From assembly GCF_002834385.1 (NCBI RefSeq), contig NZ_PITQ01000002.1:434001-498000 (forward strand): DNA of 64,000 nt, in the 5' to 3' direction. A program made the translations under genes and the position numbers. The DNA comes from Rahnella sp. AA. GTDB lineage: Bacteria > Pseudomonadota > Gammaproteobacteria > Enterobacterales > Enterobacteriaceae. The notes under the pieces are model-generated. The model did not search any database. It worked only from the letters and a program-made list of their open reading frames with translations, and was not told the DNA's origin. Position 1 is the stretch's first letter. The number at the start of each line of letters is the position of its first letter. Of the stretch, positions 1-9,050 are shown piece by piece.

Positions 1-961
1 GGCGCACATCATACACTAAGTGGATAAGCCGCAGCAGTTTGGCTTCGCTGAGCGCACCGCGTAAGGTGACTTCAGCAAATTCCGGCGCTGGCAGCAGGGA
101 TCCCAGCGTCACGGTTTGCGGTTGTCCGATAAACTGGCTGAAGGCTTCGAAAACCTGCGTGGTGCCACGCGCTTTCCCTTCCAGGCTGTAACCGGCGATG
201 TGCGCAGTCCCGATGGCGACTTTATCCAGCAATGCCAGCGATAAATCCGGTTCCGGTTCCCAGACATCCAGCACGGCGGTCAGTTTTTTGCTTCCGTTCA
301 GCGCATCAAGCAGCGCGGCGTTGTCCACGACCTCCCCCCGGCAGGCATTGATCAGAATGCGGTCAGCAGGCAGACGCGCCAGTAAATCCGCATCGACCAG
401 ATGATGCGTGGCATATGGGCCTGACATGTTCAGCGGAGTATGGAACGTCAGAATATCGGCTTCGGCGACCAGCTTTTCCAGCGGCCAGAATTCACCGGCG
501 TCACCGCGATCGGCGCGGGGTGGATCGCAAAGCAACGTGCGGATACCCAGCGCTTCCAGACGGGCGTTCAGGCGCGAACCGACATTGCCCACACCGATGA
601 TCCCGACCGTTTTACCACGCAACTGAAAACCATCGCGCTGGGCAAGGATCAGTAATGAAGAAAATACGTACTCGACCACGGCAATGGCATTACAACCGGG
701 CGCGGCTGAAAAACCGATCCCCTGCGTGGCCAGCCAGGCATCATCAACGTGATCGGTGCCCGCTGTCGCTGTTCCGATAAATTTCACCGGTTTTCCCGCC
801 AGCAAACTTTCGTTCACTTTGGTCACAGAACGCACCATCAGCGCATCAGCGTCGTTCAGGGCATCTTGTGGGATAGGACGGCCAGGAACAGCCAGCACAG
901 TGCCTAACCGGCTAAAAAGCTCGACGGCATACGGCATATTTTCATCAACCAGGATTTTCAC
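1..961 (-). CDS. pdxB: Erythronate-4-phosphate dehydrogenase PdxB (C-terminus beyond window)
   Basis: PdxB oxidises 4-phospho-D-erythronate in the pyridoxal 5'-phosphate biosynthesis pathway (cytosolic, NAD-dependent). The frame gives 320 residues before the window edge; the family is about 375-380. The start is a GTG at 961 preceded by GGAG, giving [11 protein letters not shown], the usual family N-terminus; an in-frame ATG at 979 has no such ribosome site. The NAD-binding loop GVGNVGSR lies near residue 123. The D-2-hydroxyacid dehydrogenase catalytic residues are present at Arg208 (NACRGE), Glu237 and His254 (TAHIAGY), the same numbering as the E. coli enzyme. In E. coli flk follows pdxB directly; here a regulator and an exporter lie between them. 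Identification is very secure. Confidence 0.97.
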   Translation of the reverse strand, partial: MKILVDENMPYAVELFSRLGTVLAVPGRPIPQDALNDADALMVRSVTKVNESLLAGKPVKFIGTATAGTDHVDDAWLATQGIGFSAAPGCNAIAVVEYVFSSLLILAQRDGFQLRGKTVGIIGVGNVGSRLNARLEALGIRTLLCDPPRADRGDAGEFWPLEKLVAEADILTFHTPLNMSGPYATHHLVDADLLARLPADRILINACRGEVVDNAALLDALNGSKKLTAVLDVWEPEPDLSLALLDKVAIGTAHIAGYSLEGKARGTTQVFEAFSQFIGQPQTVTLGSLLPAPEFAEVTLRGALSEAKLLRLIHLVYDVR

Positions 962-1060
962 GTTTGTCTCCGGCAGCATGGCCTAAAGAAAGAATAGAAA
1001 ATAAAGAGGGCATCAATTTTGCCACGATACAGGGCAGATCCCAACTTTCAGGGCACAGGT

Positions 1061-1852
1061 TTACCTGTCATTGCGAAAACGCTGCGGCGTGGTGCCTGAA
1101 ATTTGCTGGAACATAGCAATAAATGCCGAAGACGAACTGTAGCCCACATCAAGTGCGACTTCATGCACGGTTTTCCCCTGCTCCAGCAAAGAAATGGAAT
1201 GTAAAAAACGCAGGCGCTGCCGCCATTCCGCGAACCCCATTCCCAGTTCCTGCACGCATCGTCGCGACAGTGTCCGCTCGGTGGTATACACCCGCGTTGC
1301 CCATTGCGCCAGCGATGTGTTATCCGCAGGATTTTTTTCCAGCGCGGCCAGTACCGGAGCCAGCAACTTATTTTCGGACATCGGTAAATAAGTGTCCTGA
1401 CGGGGTGCCAGACTGATTTGATCCAGTAATACACGGCACATGCGCAGATCCGCTTCAGTTTGCGGTTCCGTCAGGTTTCGTGAGAAGCAATCATCAGCGA
1501 TCGCGTTGAAAATGGCTGTCGGCGTCAGCAGGCACGGGGCGGAAGGTAAATTTTCATCCAGATCAGGCGCGATATCAATGGCACAAAAGCGCGTCTCTTT
1601 GCGGTTGTAGCTGGAATGCTGAATCCCGGCGGGTAACCAGATGGCGAATTCGCGCGGTGCCAGATAACGTTGCCCGGCCACCATCATCGCCAGAACGCCG
1701 GATTTCACGCAAATAATCTGGCTCCACGGATGAGAATGCTGCACGTATTCAGAATTCCCTTCGACAATCTCACCGCGAAAAAGCAAAGTTAACGGCGTTT
1801 TTTCTGGCAGGGGCGGGTAATATCGGGGCAGAGAAGAACGGGGAAGTGACAT
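1061..1852 (-). CDS. AraC-family regulator with N-terminal cupin
   Basis: A 263-residue protein with an N-terminal cupin-like sensor region (about residues 25-110, with histidines in the SHPWSQII segment) and a C-terminal AraC double helix-turn-helix (about 165-260). The second helix-turn-helix is recognisable in VHEVALDVGYSSSSAF followed by the typical GTTPQRFR ending. It is divergent from an EamA exporter 127 bases away. Cupin-AraC proteins next to exporters are commonly autoregulators plus activators of the exporter in response to its substrate; E. coli NimR/NimT is a comparable pairing, although NimT belongs to another transporter family. The inducer cannot be read from the sequence. Confidence 0.85.
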   Translation of the reverse strand: MSLPRSSLPRYYPPLPEKTPLTLLFRGEIVEGNSEYVQHSHPWSQIICVKSGVLAMMVAGQRYLAPREFAIWLPAGIQHSSYNRKETRFCAIDIAPDLDENLPSAPCLLTPTAIFNAIADDCFSRNLTEPQTEADLRMCRVLLDQISLAPRQDTYLPMSENKLLAPVLAALEKNPADNTSLAQWATRVYTTERTLSRRCVQELGMGFAEWRQRLRFLHSISLLEQGKTVHEVALDVGYSSSSAFIAMFQQISGTTPQRFRNDR

Positions 1853-1903
1853 AAAAACCTTTGTCTGTGAGCCATACCGGGATTGTCAGAATTGCGCGAA
1901 GTA

Positions 1904-1939
1904 TTGTCTGATTATCGTTATATATAACGAATAAGACAA
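1904..1939. promoter_or_regulatory. Interrupted palindrome between AraC regulator and EamA exporter
   Basis: TTGTCT at 1904-1909 is mirrored by AGACAA at 1934-1939, around a perfect 14-base palindrome CGTTATATATAACG at 1916-1929. The element is in the divergent promoter region and is a good candidate operator for the neighbouring AraC-type regulator. This is an inference from position and symmetry. Confidence 0.5.
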
Positions 1940-1979
1940 CCGTACACTGGCGTGACGATTTACTTAGGGATGATTTTTA

Positions 1980-2876
1980 ATGAATGTACTTTTTCCGTTG
2001 CTGGCTGTACTGATTTGGTCGCTGAATGCGGTGGTCAGTAAAGCATCAGCAAGTGCGATAGATCCGGCAGCGATCTCCTTCTACCGCTGGCTCCTGGCTT
2101 TACTGACGCTCACCCCGTTCATCCTTCCCGGCTTGTTACGCAACCTTCGGACGGTAAAACAATACGGATGGAAACTGCTGATCCTCGGTTTGCTGGGGAT
2201 GGTGCTGTATCAGAGCCTCGCGTACTACGCCGCGCACAGCGTCAGCGCGCTGTTCATGGGGATCCTGAACTCACTGATCCCGCTGCTGACGGTGCTGATT
2301 GGGCTGTTTGTCCTGAGTGTTGTTCCTACTGTCGGCGTGGCTCTGGGCAGCGTTATCTCGTTCGGCGGGCTGATCTGGCTGGTCAGCGCGGGGGATCCGA
2401 CGCAGTTACTACAGCATGGGATTGGCAAGGGCGAGCTGATGATGTTTGCCGCGTCAGCGTCGTATGCACTTTATGGTGTACTGACCAAGCGCTGGGCAAT
2501 TCCGTTACCTAACTGGCAGTCTTTGTATGTGCAGATTATTTTCGGCGTTTTACTGTTGCTGCCTAATTTCCTGATGGCAAACGACGTCAGCCTGAACGCA
2601 CACAATATCCCGCTGGTGCTTTTCGCAGGGATCCCAGCCTCTATCATCGCGCCTTTTTTATGGATCCAGGGGGTTATTCGCCTCGGAGCTAACAAAGCCT
2701 CCATTTTCATGAACCTGTCTCCCATTTTCACCGCTATTATTGCCGTGCTGTTTTTGCATGAACAGCTGCACAGCTACCATATTATCGGCGGTGGAATAAC
2801 ACTTGCCGGGGTGGTTCTGGCACAACGTCTGCGCAAACCGCTGTTTGCACGCCAGGACGCTGACACTCAGAAATAA
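1980..2876 (+). CDS. EamA/DMT-superfamily exporter
   Basis: A 298-residue, very hydrophobic protein with about ten membrane segments arranged as two EamA repeats (roughly residues 1-135 and 150-285). N-terminal FPLLAVLIWSLNAVVSKAS and the second-half PIFTAIIAVLFLHEQLH are typical of drug/metabolite transporters in the RhaT/YdcZ/YedA group. These inner-membrane carriers usually export metabolites or toxic compounds. It is divergent from the AraC-type regulator, which probably controls it. The substrate is unknown. A hairpin at 2892-2917 may end the transcript. Confidence 0.85.
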   Translation: MNVLFPLLAVLIWSLNAVVSKASASAIDPAAISFYRWLLALLTLTPFILPGLLRNLRTVKQYGWKLLILGLLGMVLYQSLAYYAAHSVSALFMGILNSLIPLLTVLIGLFVLSVVPTVGVALGSVISFGGLIWLVSAGDPTQLLQHGIGKGELMMFAASASYALYGVLTKRWAIPLPNWQSLYVQIIFGVLLLLPNFLMANDVSLNAHNIPLVLFAGIPASIIAPFLWIQGVIRLGANKASIFMNLSPIFTAIIAVLFLHEQLHSYHIIGGGITLAGVVLAQRLRKPLFARQDADTQK

Positions 2877-2891
2877 ACCCGTTAACCGTTC

Positions 2892-2917
2892 CGCCACCTC
2901 CACAAAAGAAGGTGGCG
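2892..2917 (+). terminator. Hairpin downstream of the EamA exporter
   Basis: CGCCACCT (2892-2899) pairs with AGGTGGCG (2910-2917) across a ten-base loop. The T-run begins only about eight bases later, so it is a weak intrinsic terminator. The rest of 2877-3128 shows no gene; it should hold the flk promoter. Confidence 0.4.
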
Positions 2918-3128
2918 AACTGCTGTTTTCCACTTTCGCGCTCCGCCAGACATTTTTACCCGTCGTTTTACGAAAAAATAACCTCAGGAATCTGAAGCTG
3001 CCTGCTATTCACGGTGTCGATTAATACACTTTACAGGTATGATGAGGCGCTTCCGCGCTCTGCGCCGTGCTTGCAACTTTTAACTGAAGTTCAAGTGATA
3101 TTTTAAATTTCCAGCGAAGGACGGTGAT

Positions 3129-4178
3129 ATGCAACCTTTGAGCGGCCCGGGCATGCCGGTTGGCGACAACAGAACACAACCACAGGGGCAGGCTGTTCCG
3201 GCTAAATCAGGGGCTGAGCTTCCGTTAACGCCGATACAGCGCACTACGCTGGAAAAATTGATCGTTAAACTGATGGCGCTGACGCCCATCAAATCAGCCG
3301 AAATCTGGGCCAACCTGCGCCATGACCTTTCCCTGCCTCACGGTGCGGAAATCACCTCACAGCAGTTCCCGCAGGCCGAAGCGCTATTGCAAGGGAAACT
3401 CGTGCAGGCACAGGACAGCCATGCCTCACGCCAGCTGATGCTACAACTGACAGATCTGTTGCCGCAGGGCAACAATCGTCAGGCCGTCAGTGATTTTATC
3501 CGACAAAATTTTGGCCATACCGTTCTGAGCCAGCTGACACATCCGCAGTTGCAACAAGTGCTGGATCTGATTCAGACACGTCAGATGAATATTCCACAAC
3601 CGCAGCAGACGCCGGTCACCGATCGCCCTTTGTTACCTGCTGAGCATAATAACCTTCAGCAACTGGTCACCCGTCTCAGTGCAGCCACTGGCGAAGCACC
3701 GGTCAAAGTCTGGCATGAGCTGTTTACGCTGGTGGGTGTAAAAGTTGGGGAGCCGATTCCGGCGAAGCATTTCCAGTTACTCAGCCAATTTATGCAGGTG
3801 AAAGCCTCACTCAGCCAGCAAACCAGCGCACCGACGCTGACCACATTGCTGAGTGTGCTCAAACAACCCGCCAGCACGCATGAAATTCATCAGCTGACGG
3901 AATATGCAGAGAATCATTTCAGTGCAACATTATCCACACCGCTGAATCAGGCGCAGGTCAGTGATCTGATTGGCGTGCTCTTCAGCCAGCGGGTTGACCG
4001 TTCCCCGCGGGCAGAAGATACCGACGATACATTCACAACGGTGGCACGCACCGATCCGAAACCGATTATGAATCCGTTCATCGCGATGTTGCCGCCTTCC
4101 ATGCAGGCTGCTGGCGGCAAACCGTTGCTGTTCATTGCGTTTGTCGTCGTCGTCTTCCTGCTTTGGATGCTTTTTTAA
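3129..4178 (+). CDS. flk: Flagellar regulator Flk (RflH)
   Basis: A 349-residue protein, Gln- and Pro-rich over most of its length, ending in a single membrane anchor (about residues 330-349, PLLFIAFVVVVFLLWMLF). This matches Flk, the inner-membrane protein that links flagellar ring assembly to substrate-type switching of the flagellar export apparatus by preventing premature secretion of late substrates. Position agrees: in E. coli flk lies between pdxB and fabB. AAGGA lies about nine bases before the ATG. The stop overlaps the convergent rhodanese gene by four bases. Confidence 0.85.
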   Translation: MQPLSGPGMPVGDNRTQPQGQAVPAKSGAELPLTPIQRTTLEKLIVKLMALTPIKSAEIWANLRHDLSLPHGAEITSQQFPQAEALLQGKLVQAQDSHASRQLMLQLTDLLPQGNNRQAVSDFIRQNFGHTVLSQLTHPQLQQVLDLIQTRQMNIPQPQQTPVTDRPLLPAEHNNLQQLVTRLSAATGEAPVKVWHELFTLVGVKVGEPIPAKHFQLLSQFMQVKASLSQQTSAPTLTTLLSVLKQPASTHEIHQLTEYAENHFSATLSTPLNQAQVSDLIGVLFSQRVDRSPRAEDTDDTFTTVARTDPKPIMNPFIAMLPPSMQAAGGKPLLFIAFVVVVFLLWMLF

Positions 4179-4630
4179 GCGCAACCACAATCGTCCGGAG
4201 CATGTTCCGGCGAATAATTCCCGCGTTCTTCCCCCGTTGCCAGCGGGTGTTGATCGCGGATCCAGAAATCCAACCCGCCGATCATTTCTTTCACGCGGAA
4301 GCCCAGCTTCGCCAGTTTGTACGCGCCCTGCGTAGAACCGTTACAGCCAATCCCGTCGCAATACGTCACATACACCAGGCCTTTATTGAGGCCACGGGTG
4401 CTTTCCGCCGTCATATTTTTATGCGGAAAACTGACCGCACCGGGCACATGACCGCGCGCATAATGTTCAGCAGAACGGGCATCAATAACCACAATGCCGG
4501 TCACGCCATTTTGTAAATCGGCTGCCACATCAGCGGCATCGGTATAAAAGCTCAGCTTTGACTGCAAATAGGCTGCGCTGACTTCAGGAGAAGGCGGTTC
4601 GTAAGCCAGAACATAAGACGTCTGTGACAT
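4175..4630 (-). CDS. Rhodanese-domain sulfurtransferase
   Basis: A 151-residue single-domain rhodanese. The CH2A-type motif DARSAEHYARGHVPGAVSFP lies near residues 50-69, and the active-site loop starts with Cys91 (VTYCDGIGCNGS), giving a second cysteine at 96. The C-terminus ends in DDCGCA, an extra cysteine pair that could be redox-active. Such proteins move sulfane sulfur or act as persulfide/thiosulfate sulfurtransferases. It is divergent from a MocR-type regulator roughly 100 bases away, which suggests it is that regulator's target. The physiological sulfur donor is not visible from sequence. Confidence 0.85.
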   Translation of the reverse strand: MSQTSYVLAYEPPSPEVSAAYLQSKLSFYTDAADVAADLQNGVTGIVVIDARSAEHYARGHVPGAVSFPHKNMTAESTRGLNKGLVYVTYCDGIGCNGSTQGAYKLAKLGFRVKEMIGGLDFWIRDQHPLATGEERGNYSPEHAPDDCGCA

Positions 4631-4730
4631 AAAATTTTCCTCTGCAATTTACTGTGTTGAAAACAGGTTCATCATCTCTGTTTTTGGCCTTATGATTAAT
4701 ACCAATTATCGTCTATCAATAAGACCCATT

Positions 4731-6206
4731 ATGGCTACCCAGCCTCAACCGTCAGCACTGATTACTCTTTTTGAAAACGCGGGCGAAATGTCCGGCCTGC
4801 GCGACCGGCTTTGCGCGGTTGTTCGGAAAGCGATTAATACCGGTACGCTGGCCGCCGGGCAGCGGCTTCCCTCTTCTCGAACGCTGGCCGCCGATTTGAA
4901 GCTCTCACGCATTACGGTGGAAGCGGCCTATGCACAGATAGAGGCCGAGGGGTATTTACAGCGCCAGACCGGAAAAGGCACGTTCGTCAGCCAGTCGCTT
5001 CCCCGCCCTTCTGTGCCACGTGCAAGCGCTAATGCACCCGCAAAACTCTCCACGCTTTCATCGCGTGGCCGGATCATTGTGGCGACCGGTGGTTGCAGCG
5101 ATCCGCAGTTCCCCACGGCTTTTGCCGCAGGATCGCCCGATTTACGCGCATTTCCGATGAAAATCTGGAAGCAAATCACCGCTAAACAACTGCGCATGCA
5201 CGGCGAACGATTGTTCGGGTATGGCGATCCACTGGGATATTTGCCCCTTCGCCAGGCGATTGCCGGATATCTGCAACAGTCGCGCGGCGTGCTTTGTACA
5301 GCTGAACAAATCATGATTACCACCAGCTCCCAGCAGGCGCTGCAACTGCTGTCGATGTTGCTGATTGATCCCAACGATACGGTCTGGCTTGAAGAACCCG
5401 GTTATCCGGGAGCCCGTAATGCATTTACCAGTGCCGGTGCGCGCCTTTGTGCGATTCCGGTGGATGCGCATGGCCTCAATCCCGCTGCCGGCTCTCCTTC
5501 GCCGCGCCTGATCTATCTGACACCTTCTCACCATTACCCCACCGGCGTGAGCCTGACTTTGCCCCGCCGCCTGCATTTGCTGGATTATGCAAAACGTCAG
5601 GAAAGCTGGATCATCGAGGACGATTACGACAGCGAACTGCATTACGACGGACGCCCGCTTCCGGCCATGCAGGGGCTGGATAAGCATCAGCAGGTTATTT
5701 ATCTGGGCACCTTCTCGAAGGTTTTATTCCCGTCGCTGCGTCTGGCTTATATCGTGCTGCCTCCGTCACTGGTCGCACCGATGGTGACGCTGCGCACCGT
5801 CAGTGACGGCCATTCTTCACAGCTGATGCAGGCGGTGACGGCCGAATTTATGCAAAGCGGCCATTTCGCCTCGCACCTGCGTCTTTCCCGCCAGCTTTAT
5901 CACAGCCGCCGCGATCATCTGCTGGAGCAAATCCGGCAAAAAATTGACTGGCTGACCCCGCAGGTTGCCGCCGGAGGCTTGCAGCTTGCGGCGCATTTGC
6001 CCGCAGGACAAGAGCAGCGGCTCAGCGCACTGGCCGCAAAAGCGGGTGTTGAAACACCGCGCCTTTCACCGTTGTTTCTCAATCAGCACGAAACGCATGT
6101 GCAGCATCGTGATGGCTGGCTTCTGGGCTTTTCAGCCCTCACGCCCGCTGAAATCACTTCCGCCGTTAACCGGCTGGCCGCTATTGATACCGGCGCGATC
6201 AGCTGA
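4731..6206 (+). CDS. MocR/PdxR-like GntR-aminotransferase regulator
   Basis: A regulator of about 490 residues with an N-terminal winged helix of the GntR family (RLPSSRTLAADLKLSRITV) and a C-terminal fold-type I aminotransferase domain. The PLP lysine is in GTFSKVLFPSLR. MocR proteins use PLP or a PLP adduct as effector and regulate the gene next door. The frame is open from an ATG at 4692, which would add 13 residues; I prefer 4731 because the protein then begins with the usual family spacing and leaves 100 bases for divergent promoters. The stop overlaps the convergent YbiR-like gene by eight bases. Only the start is uncertain. Confidence 0.85.
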   Translation: MATQPQPSALITLFENAGEMSGLRDRLCAVVRKAINTGTLAAGQRLPSSRTLAADLKLSRITVEAAYAQIEAEGYLQRQTGKGTFVSQSLPRPSVPRASANAPAKLSTLSSRGRIIVATGGCSDPQFPTAFAAGSPDLRAFPMKIWKQITAKQLRMHGERLFGYGDPLGYLPLRQAIAGYLQQSRGVLCTAEQIMITTSSQQALQLLSMLLIDPNDTVWLEEPGYPGARNAFTSAGARLCAIPVDAHGLNPAAGSPSPRLIYLTPSHHYPTGVSLTLPRRLHLLDYAKRQESWIIEDDYDSELHYDGRPLPAMQGLDKHQQVIYLGTFSKVLFPSLRLAYIVLPPSLVAPMVTLRTVSDGHSSQLMQAVTAEFMQSGHFASHLRLSRQLYHSRRDHLLEQIRQKIDWLTPQVAAGGLQLAAHLPAGQEQRLSALAAKAGVETPRLSPLFLNQHETHVQHRDGWLLGFSALTPAEITSAVNRLAAIDTGAIS

Positions 6207-7323
6207 TTAACGGGAGCAGGAACCAGCCTGCAAGTCCGCTGAACAGCAGAAACGGGAAAGAGTAAAAGTGGAATTTCAGCCAGATCTTCCGGTCATTCGC
6301 CATGCGTAATGCAATCAGGTTAGCCAGCGATCCCATTGCCAGGCCAAAGCCACCGGCGTTCACGGCGTAGGCGAGCAACGGGCCGGAAGGCAGATAGTTG
6401 ATCATCAGGATTGTCGCCGGAACGTTGCTGATCACCTGAGATAAACCGATGCTCAGCAAATAATGTCCGTAATCCGGCAGTCCGTTAATTCGTGCAAAGA
6501 CCGGCTGTAAAACGTCTAACCCGACAATCAGACGCACATCGATAAACATCACGATAAACACCAGAATCAGCGGCCAGTCGATCCGCAGCAGAACTTTTCG
6601 CGCCAGCAGCAGAAAACACAAAATCACCGCGAGCAATCCGTACAGCGCCAGCCCCAGATCCACGCAGGCTATAAACACGACATACAACACACCGCAGCTG
6701 GCTAAAAGGCGTTTCTGAAACGGATAGCCCTGATTGTTCGCCGTTTTTTTAAGGCTGCGCGACGGGAAGCAAAAACCGGTGACAATCAGCAATGCGGCAA
6801 GCGTTACCAGCGCCAGCGGAGCCATCTGCCCGATAAAATGCAGGAATGACTGGCCGGATTTATTCCATAAAAGGATATTTTGCGGATTGCCAATCGGTGT
6901 CAGTAATGAGCCCGCATTCACCGCCAGTGCTTCGAAAATGATCAGCCGCGTAACCGGCAGCGACGTCAGTTTTTTCAACGTAATCGTCAGCGGGATCACG
7001 ATAAACAGCGCGACGTCATTGGTCATAAAGGTGGAAAGCACGGCGGCAGCCGTGACCAGAAACAACGCCAGCCTGCGTTCGTTGTCGATGGCGTTAATCA
7101 TTTTGCGACCAACAAAATCGAAATAGCCGCTGACTTCAACGCCTTTGGTCAGCATCAGCAGGCCGAGTAAGGTGATGATGGTATCCCAGTCGACGAACTG
7201 CGGAAACTGCATGATTTTCTCAGTCTGGAACAGCGTCAGGACGACGCCCAGCAACACCAGAAGATGCAAAAACCGGTCGCGCAGAAAGGGTTTAAAAACT
7301 GTGCTGAAAGCTGTTGTAAGCAT
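6199..7323 (-). CDS. ybiR: YbiR-like inner-membrane anion transporter (ArsB/NhaD superfamily)
   Basis: A 374-residue polytopic membrane protein that closely follows the E. coli YbiR pattern. Shared blocks include DRFLHLLVLLGVVL at the start, LLMLTKGVEVSGYFD, LSTFMTNDVALFIVIPLTI, FEALAVNAGSLLTPIGNPQN and GLSQVISNVPATI. The TNDVALF and NPQN segments are the two re-entrant-loop signatures of the ion-transporter superfamily that includes ArsB and SLC13. The family is predicted to move an anion; the substrate has not been established to my knowledge. It is convergent with the MocR gene. Confidence 0.85.
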   Translation of the reverse strand: MLTTAFSTVFKPFLRDRFLHLLVLLGVVLTLFQTEKIMQFPQFVDWDTIITLLGLLMLTKGVEVSGYFDFVGRKMINAIDNERRLALFLVTAAAVLSTFMTNDVALFIVIPLTITLKKLTSLPVTRLIIFEALAVNAGSLLTPIGNPQNILLWNKSGQSFLHFIGQMAPLALVTLAALLIVTGFCFPSRSLKKTANNQGYPFQKRLLASCGVLYVVFIACVDLGLALYGLLAVILCFLLLARKVLLRIDWPLILVFIVMFIDVRLIVGLDVLQPVFARINGLPDYGHYLLSIGLSQVISNVPATILMINYLPSGPLLAYAVNAGGFGLAMGSLANLIALRMANDRKIWLKFHFYSFPFLLFSGLAGWFLLPLIS

Positions 7324-7424
7324 GGTTTTTCTTAATTAAAAAAGCCGGTTATCCGATGCGCTGACGTTACCCGAAGAAATTAATCGCTGCCACTCCAAAA
7401 GTGATTTCCCCGAGGCATCGCGCA

Positions 7425-7459
7425 AATAAAAAAACGGCGGTGCAAATATTGCACCGCCG
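7425..7459 (-). terminator. Intrinsic terminator of the PepSY gene
   Basis: CGGCGGTGCAA (7435-7445) pairs perfectly with TTGCACCGCCG (7449-7459) across a three-base loop. On the minus strand the stem is followed by a run of seven T. It lies 28 bases past the PepSY stop codon. Confidence 0.85.
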
Positions 7460-7486
7460 GAAGGATATTCACCCCAAAAAAATATT

Positions 7487-8962
7487 TCAGCTCAGGGCTG
7501 AGGCCGCTTTAAGCGCCTTTTTCTGACGCTGCCAGCGCAAGATATCAATGAGCAGGAAGATAACCAGGCTGCCGCCCATGACCGGCAATGAAATCGCTAA
7601 CCCTAAAGTGACCAGCACTATCGGACATTGCAGGGCAAAAGGCACACGTTTCCAGGTTTGCAACAAGGTGATGGCCGGGCTGCTGCCGACATCCCCCTGA
7701 CGACGCAACCACCACAACCGGTATCCCCAGGCGATCATCGCGCAAAGCCCGGTGCCAAAGGCAACCAGAATGACCTGATTCCAGATGCCAAACAGGATGC
7801 CCATGTGAGCGTCAACGCCCCAACGCGTGAGCTTCGCCAGCAACGGGAAATCCGCAAAACGCACGTGATCGGTAATCTGCAATGATGCCGGATCGACGGA
7901 AACCGCATCAACCTGTGTTGGCCAGCTGCGGTCAACTTCCGTCACCGTCCACGCTTTACCGGCGGTATAAGCCGGGCGGATTTCTATCCGGCGCGCCTCA
8001 ATACCTGATGCCCTGGCCGCCTGAACAACACCATCGAAAGTGAGCGCGGAAACCGCCACGGCAGCCGGTGCGGCAGGCATCGCATCACCCGACATGTCCA
8101 TACCGGGCATATCCGGCATGTCAGCCATGTGCGCATGATGTTCTGCATGTTCATCCACCGGAGCGGCCACCGGCTCAGGAGATAAACTGGTTTTGACCGC
8201 CGGTGTCATCCAGCCCATATGCGCACGCAGAACACCGATATTGTCCCCTGCCCACTGCGACCACGTCAGCCCCGTCGCGGAAAAGAACAACAGCCCGGCC
8301 AGCAGAATCACGCCCAGCGTGCTGTGCCAGTGGCGGCTGCGCTGCTGCTTTGCAATTTTTTCGCTCAGCTTGCGTGGCGCATGGGGTTTTCTGCGACCGG
8401 TGAACCAGAGAACAATGCCGCCCAACGCGGCTACCCATAACCACGAGGCGGCCAGTTCACTGTACACGCGGCCAATATCTCCCAGTAACAGCCCGCGATG
8501 TAAGTCATCCAGCCAGGTGCGGAACGGCAAAATCCCGCTGGTTCCGTAAACTGTCATATCGCCTTTTACCGCCAGCGTCACCGGGTCGATGAATATTGCC
8601 CGGCTTTTGGACGCGCCCAGTTGCGGATCCGAAAACATCACCCGCGTGGTATCTCCGCGTTCCGGCGCGGGTCTGACGGCATAAATTTTTGGATTTATCC
8701 CCGCCACTTTTGTCGCCGACTCTATCTGGCGTGAAAGCGGCTGTGATGCGCCCTGTGAACCGGTAAACAGCGCGTCCGCGTACAGGTAATTTTCGAACTG
8801 CGGCGTCAGCACATACAGCGTGCCGGTCAGCGCAGCGACGAAAATAAACGGCCCGACAAACAGACCAATATAAAAATGCAGACGCCGCAACAGGGCGAGA
8901 AACGCGGTTTGTGCAGGCAGTTTTTCCCCCGCGTTTGCACGCAGGTTTGCAGGCTGGTTCAT
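7487..8962 (-). CDS. PepSY-TM membrane protein with Met/His-rich loop
   Basis: A protein of 491 residues with a PepSY-associated membrane architecture: an N-terminal helix (LRRLHFYIGLFVGPFIFVAAL), a large periplasmic domain, and three further C-terminal helices. A conspicuous loop rich in Met, His and Asp (EHAEHHAHMADMPDMPGMD) lies near the middle. PepSY-TM proteins include ferric-siderophore reductases and uncharacterised metal-related proteins; the loop suggests copper binding in the periplasm. The start at 8962 is chosen because AGGAAAT precedes it; a GTG at 8992 would add ten residues. The upstream DUF2946 gene carries a similar Met/His tract, so the two probably act together. Confidence 0.8.
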   Translation of the reverse strand: MNQPANLRANAGEKLPAQTAFLALLRRLHFYIGLFVGPFIFVAALTGTLYVLTPQFENYLYADALFTGSQGASQPLSRQIESATKVAGINPKIYAVRPAPERGDTTRVMFSDPQLGASKSRAIFIDPVTLAVKGDMTVYGTSGILPFRTWLDDLHRGLLLGDIGRVYSELAASWLWVAALGGIVLWFTGRRKPHAPRKLSEKIAKQQRSRHWHSTLGVILLAGLLFFSATGLTWSQWAGDNIGVLRAHMGWMTPAVKTSLSPEPVAAPVDEHAEHHAHMADMPDMPGMDMSGDAMPAAPAAVAVSALTFDGVVQAARASGIEARRIEIRPAYTAGKAWTVTEVDRSWPTQVDAVSVDPASLQITDHVRFADFPLLAKLTRWGVDAHMGILFGIWNQVILVAFGTGLCAMIAWGYRLWWLRRQGDVGSSPAITLLQTWKRVPFALQCPIVLVTLGLAISLPVMGGSLVIFLLIDILRWQRQKKALKAASALS

Positions 8963-9050
8963 AAATCTGATTTCCTGAATTTCAAATAGCACATCGCTAA
9001 CGCCGAAAAATCGTCGTTAACCTGAAAAGGAATGGCTTAAAAAGTGAATA

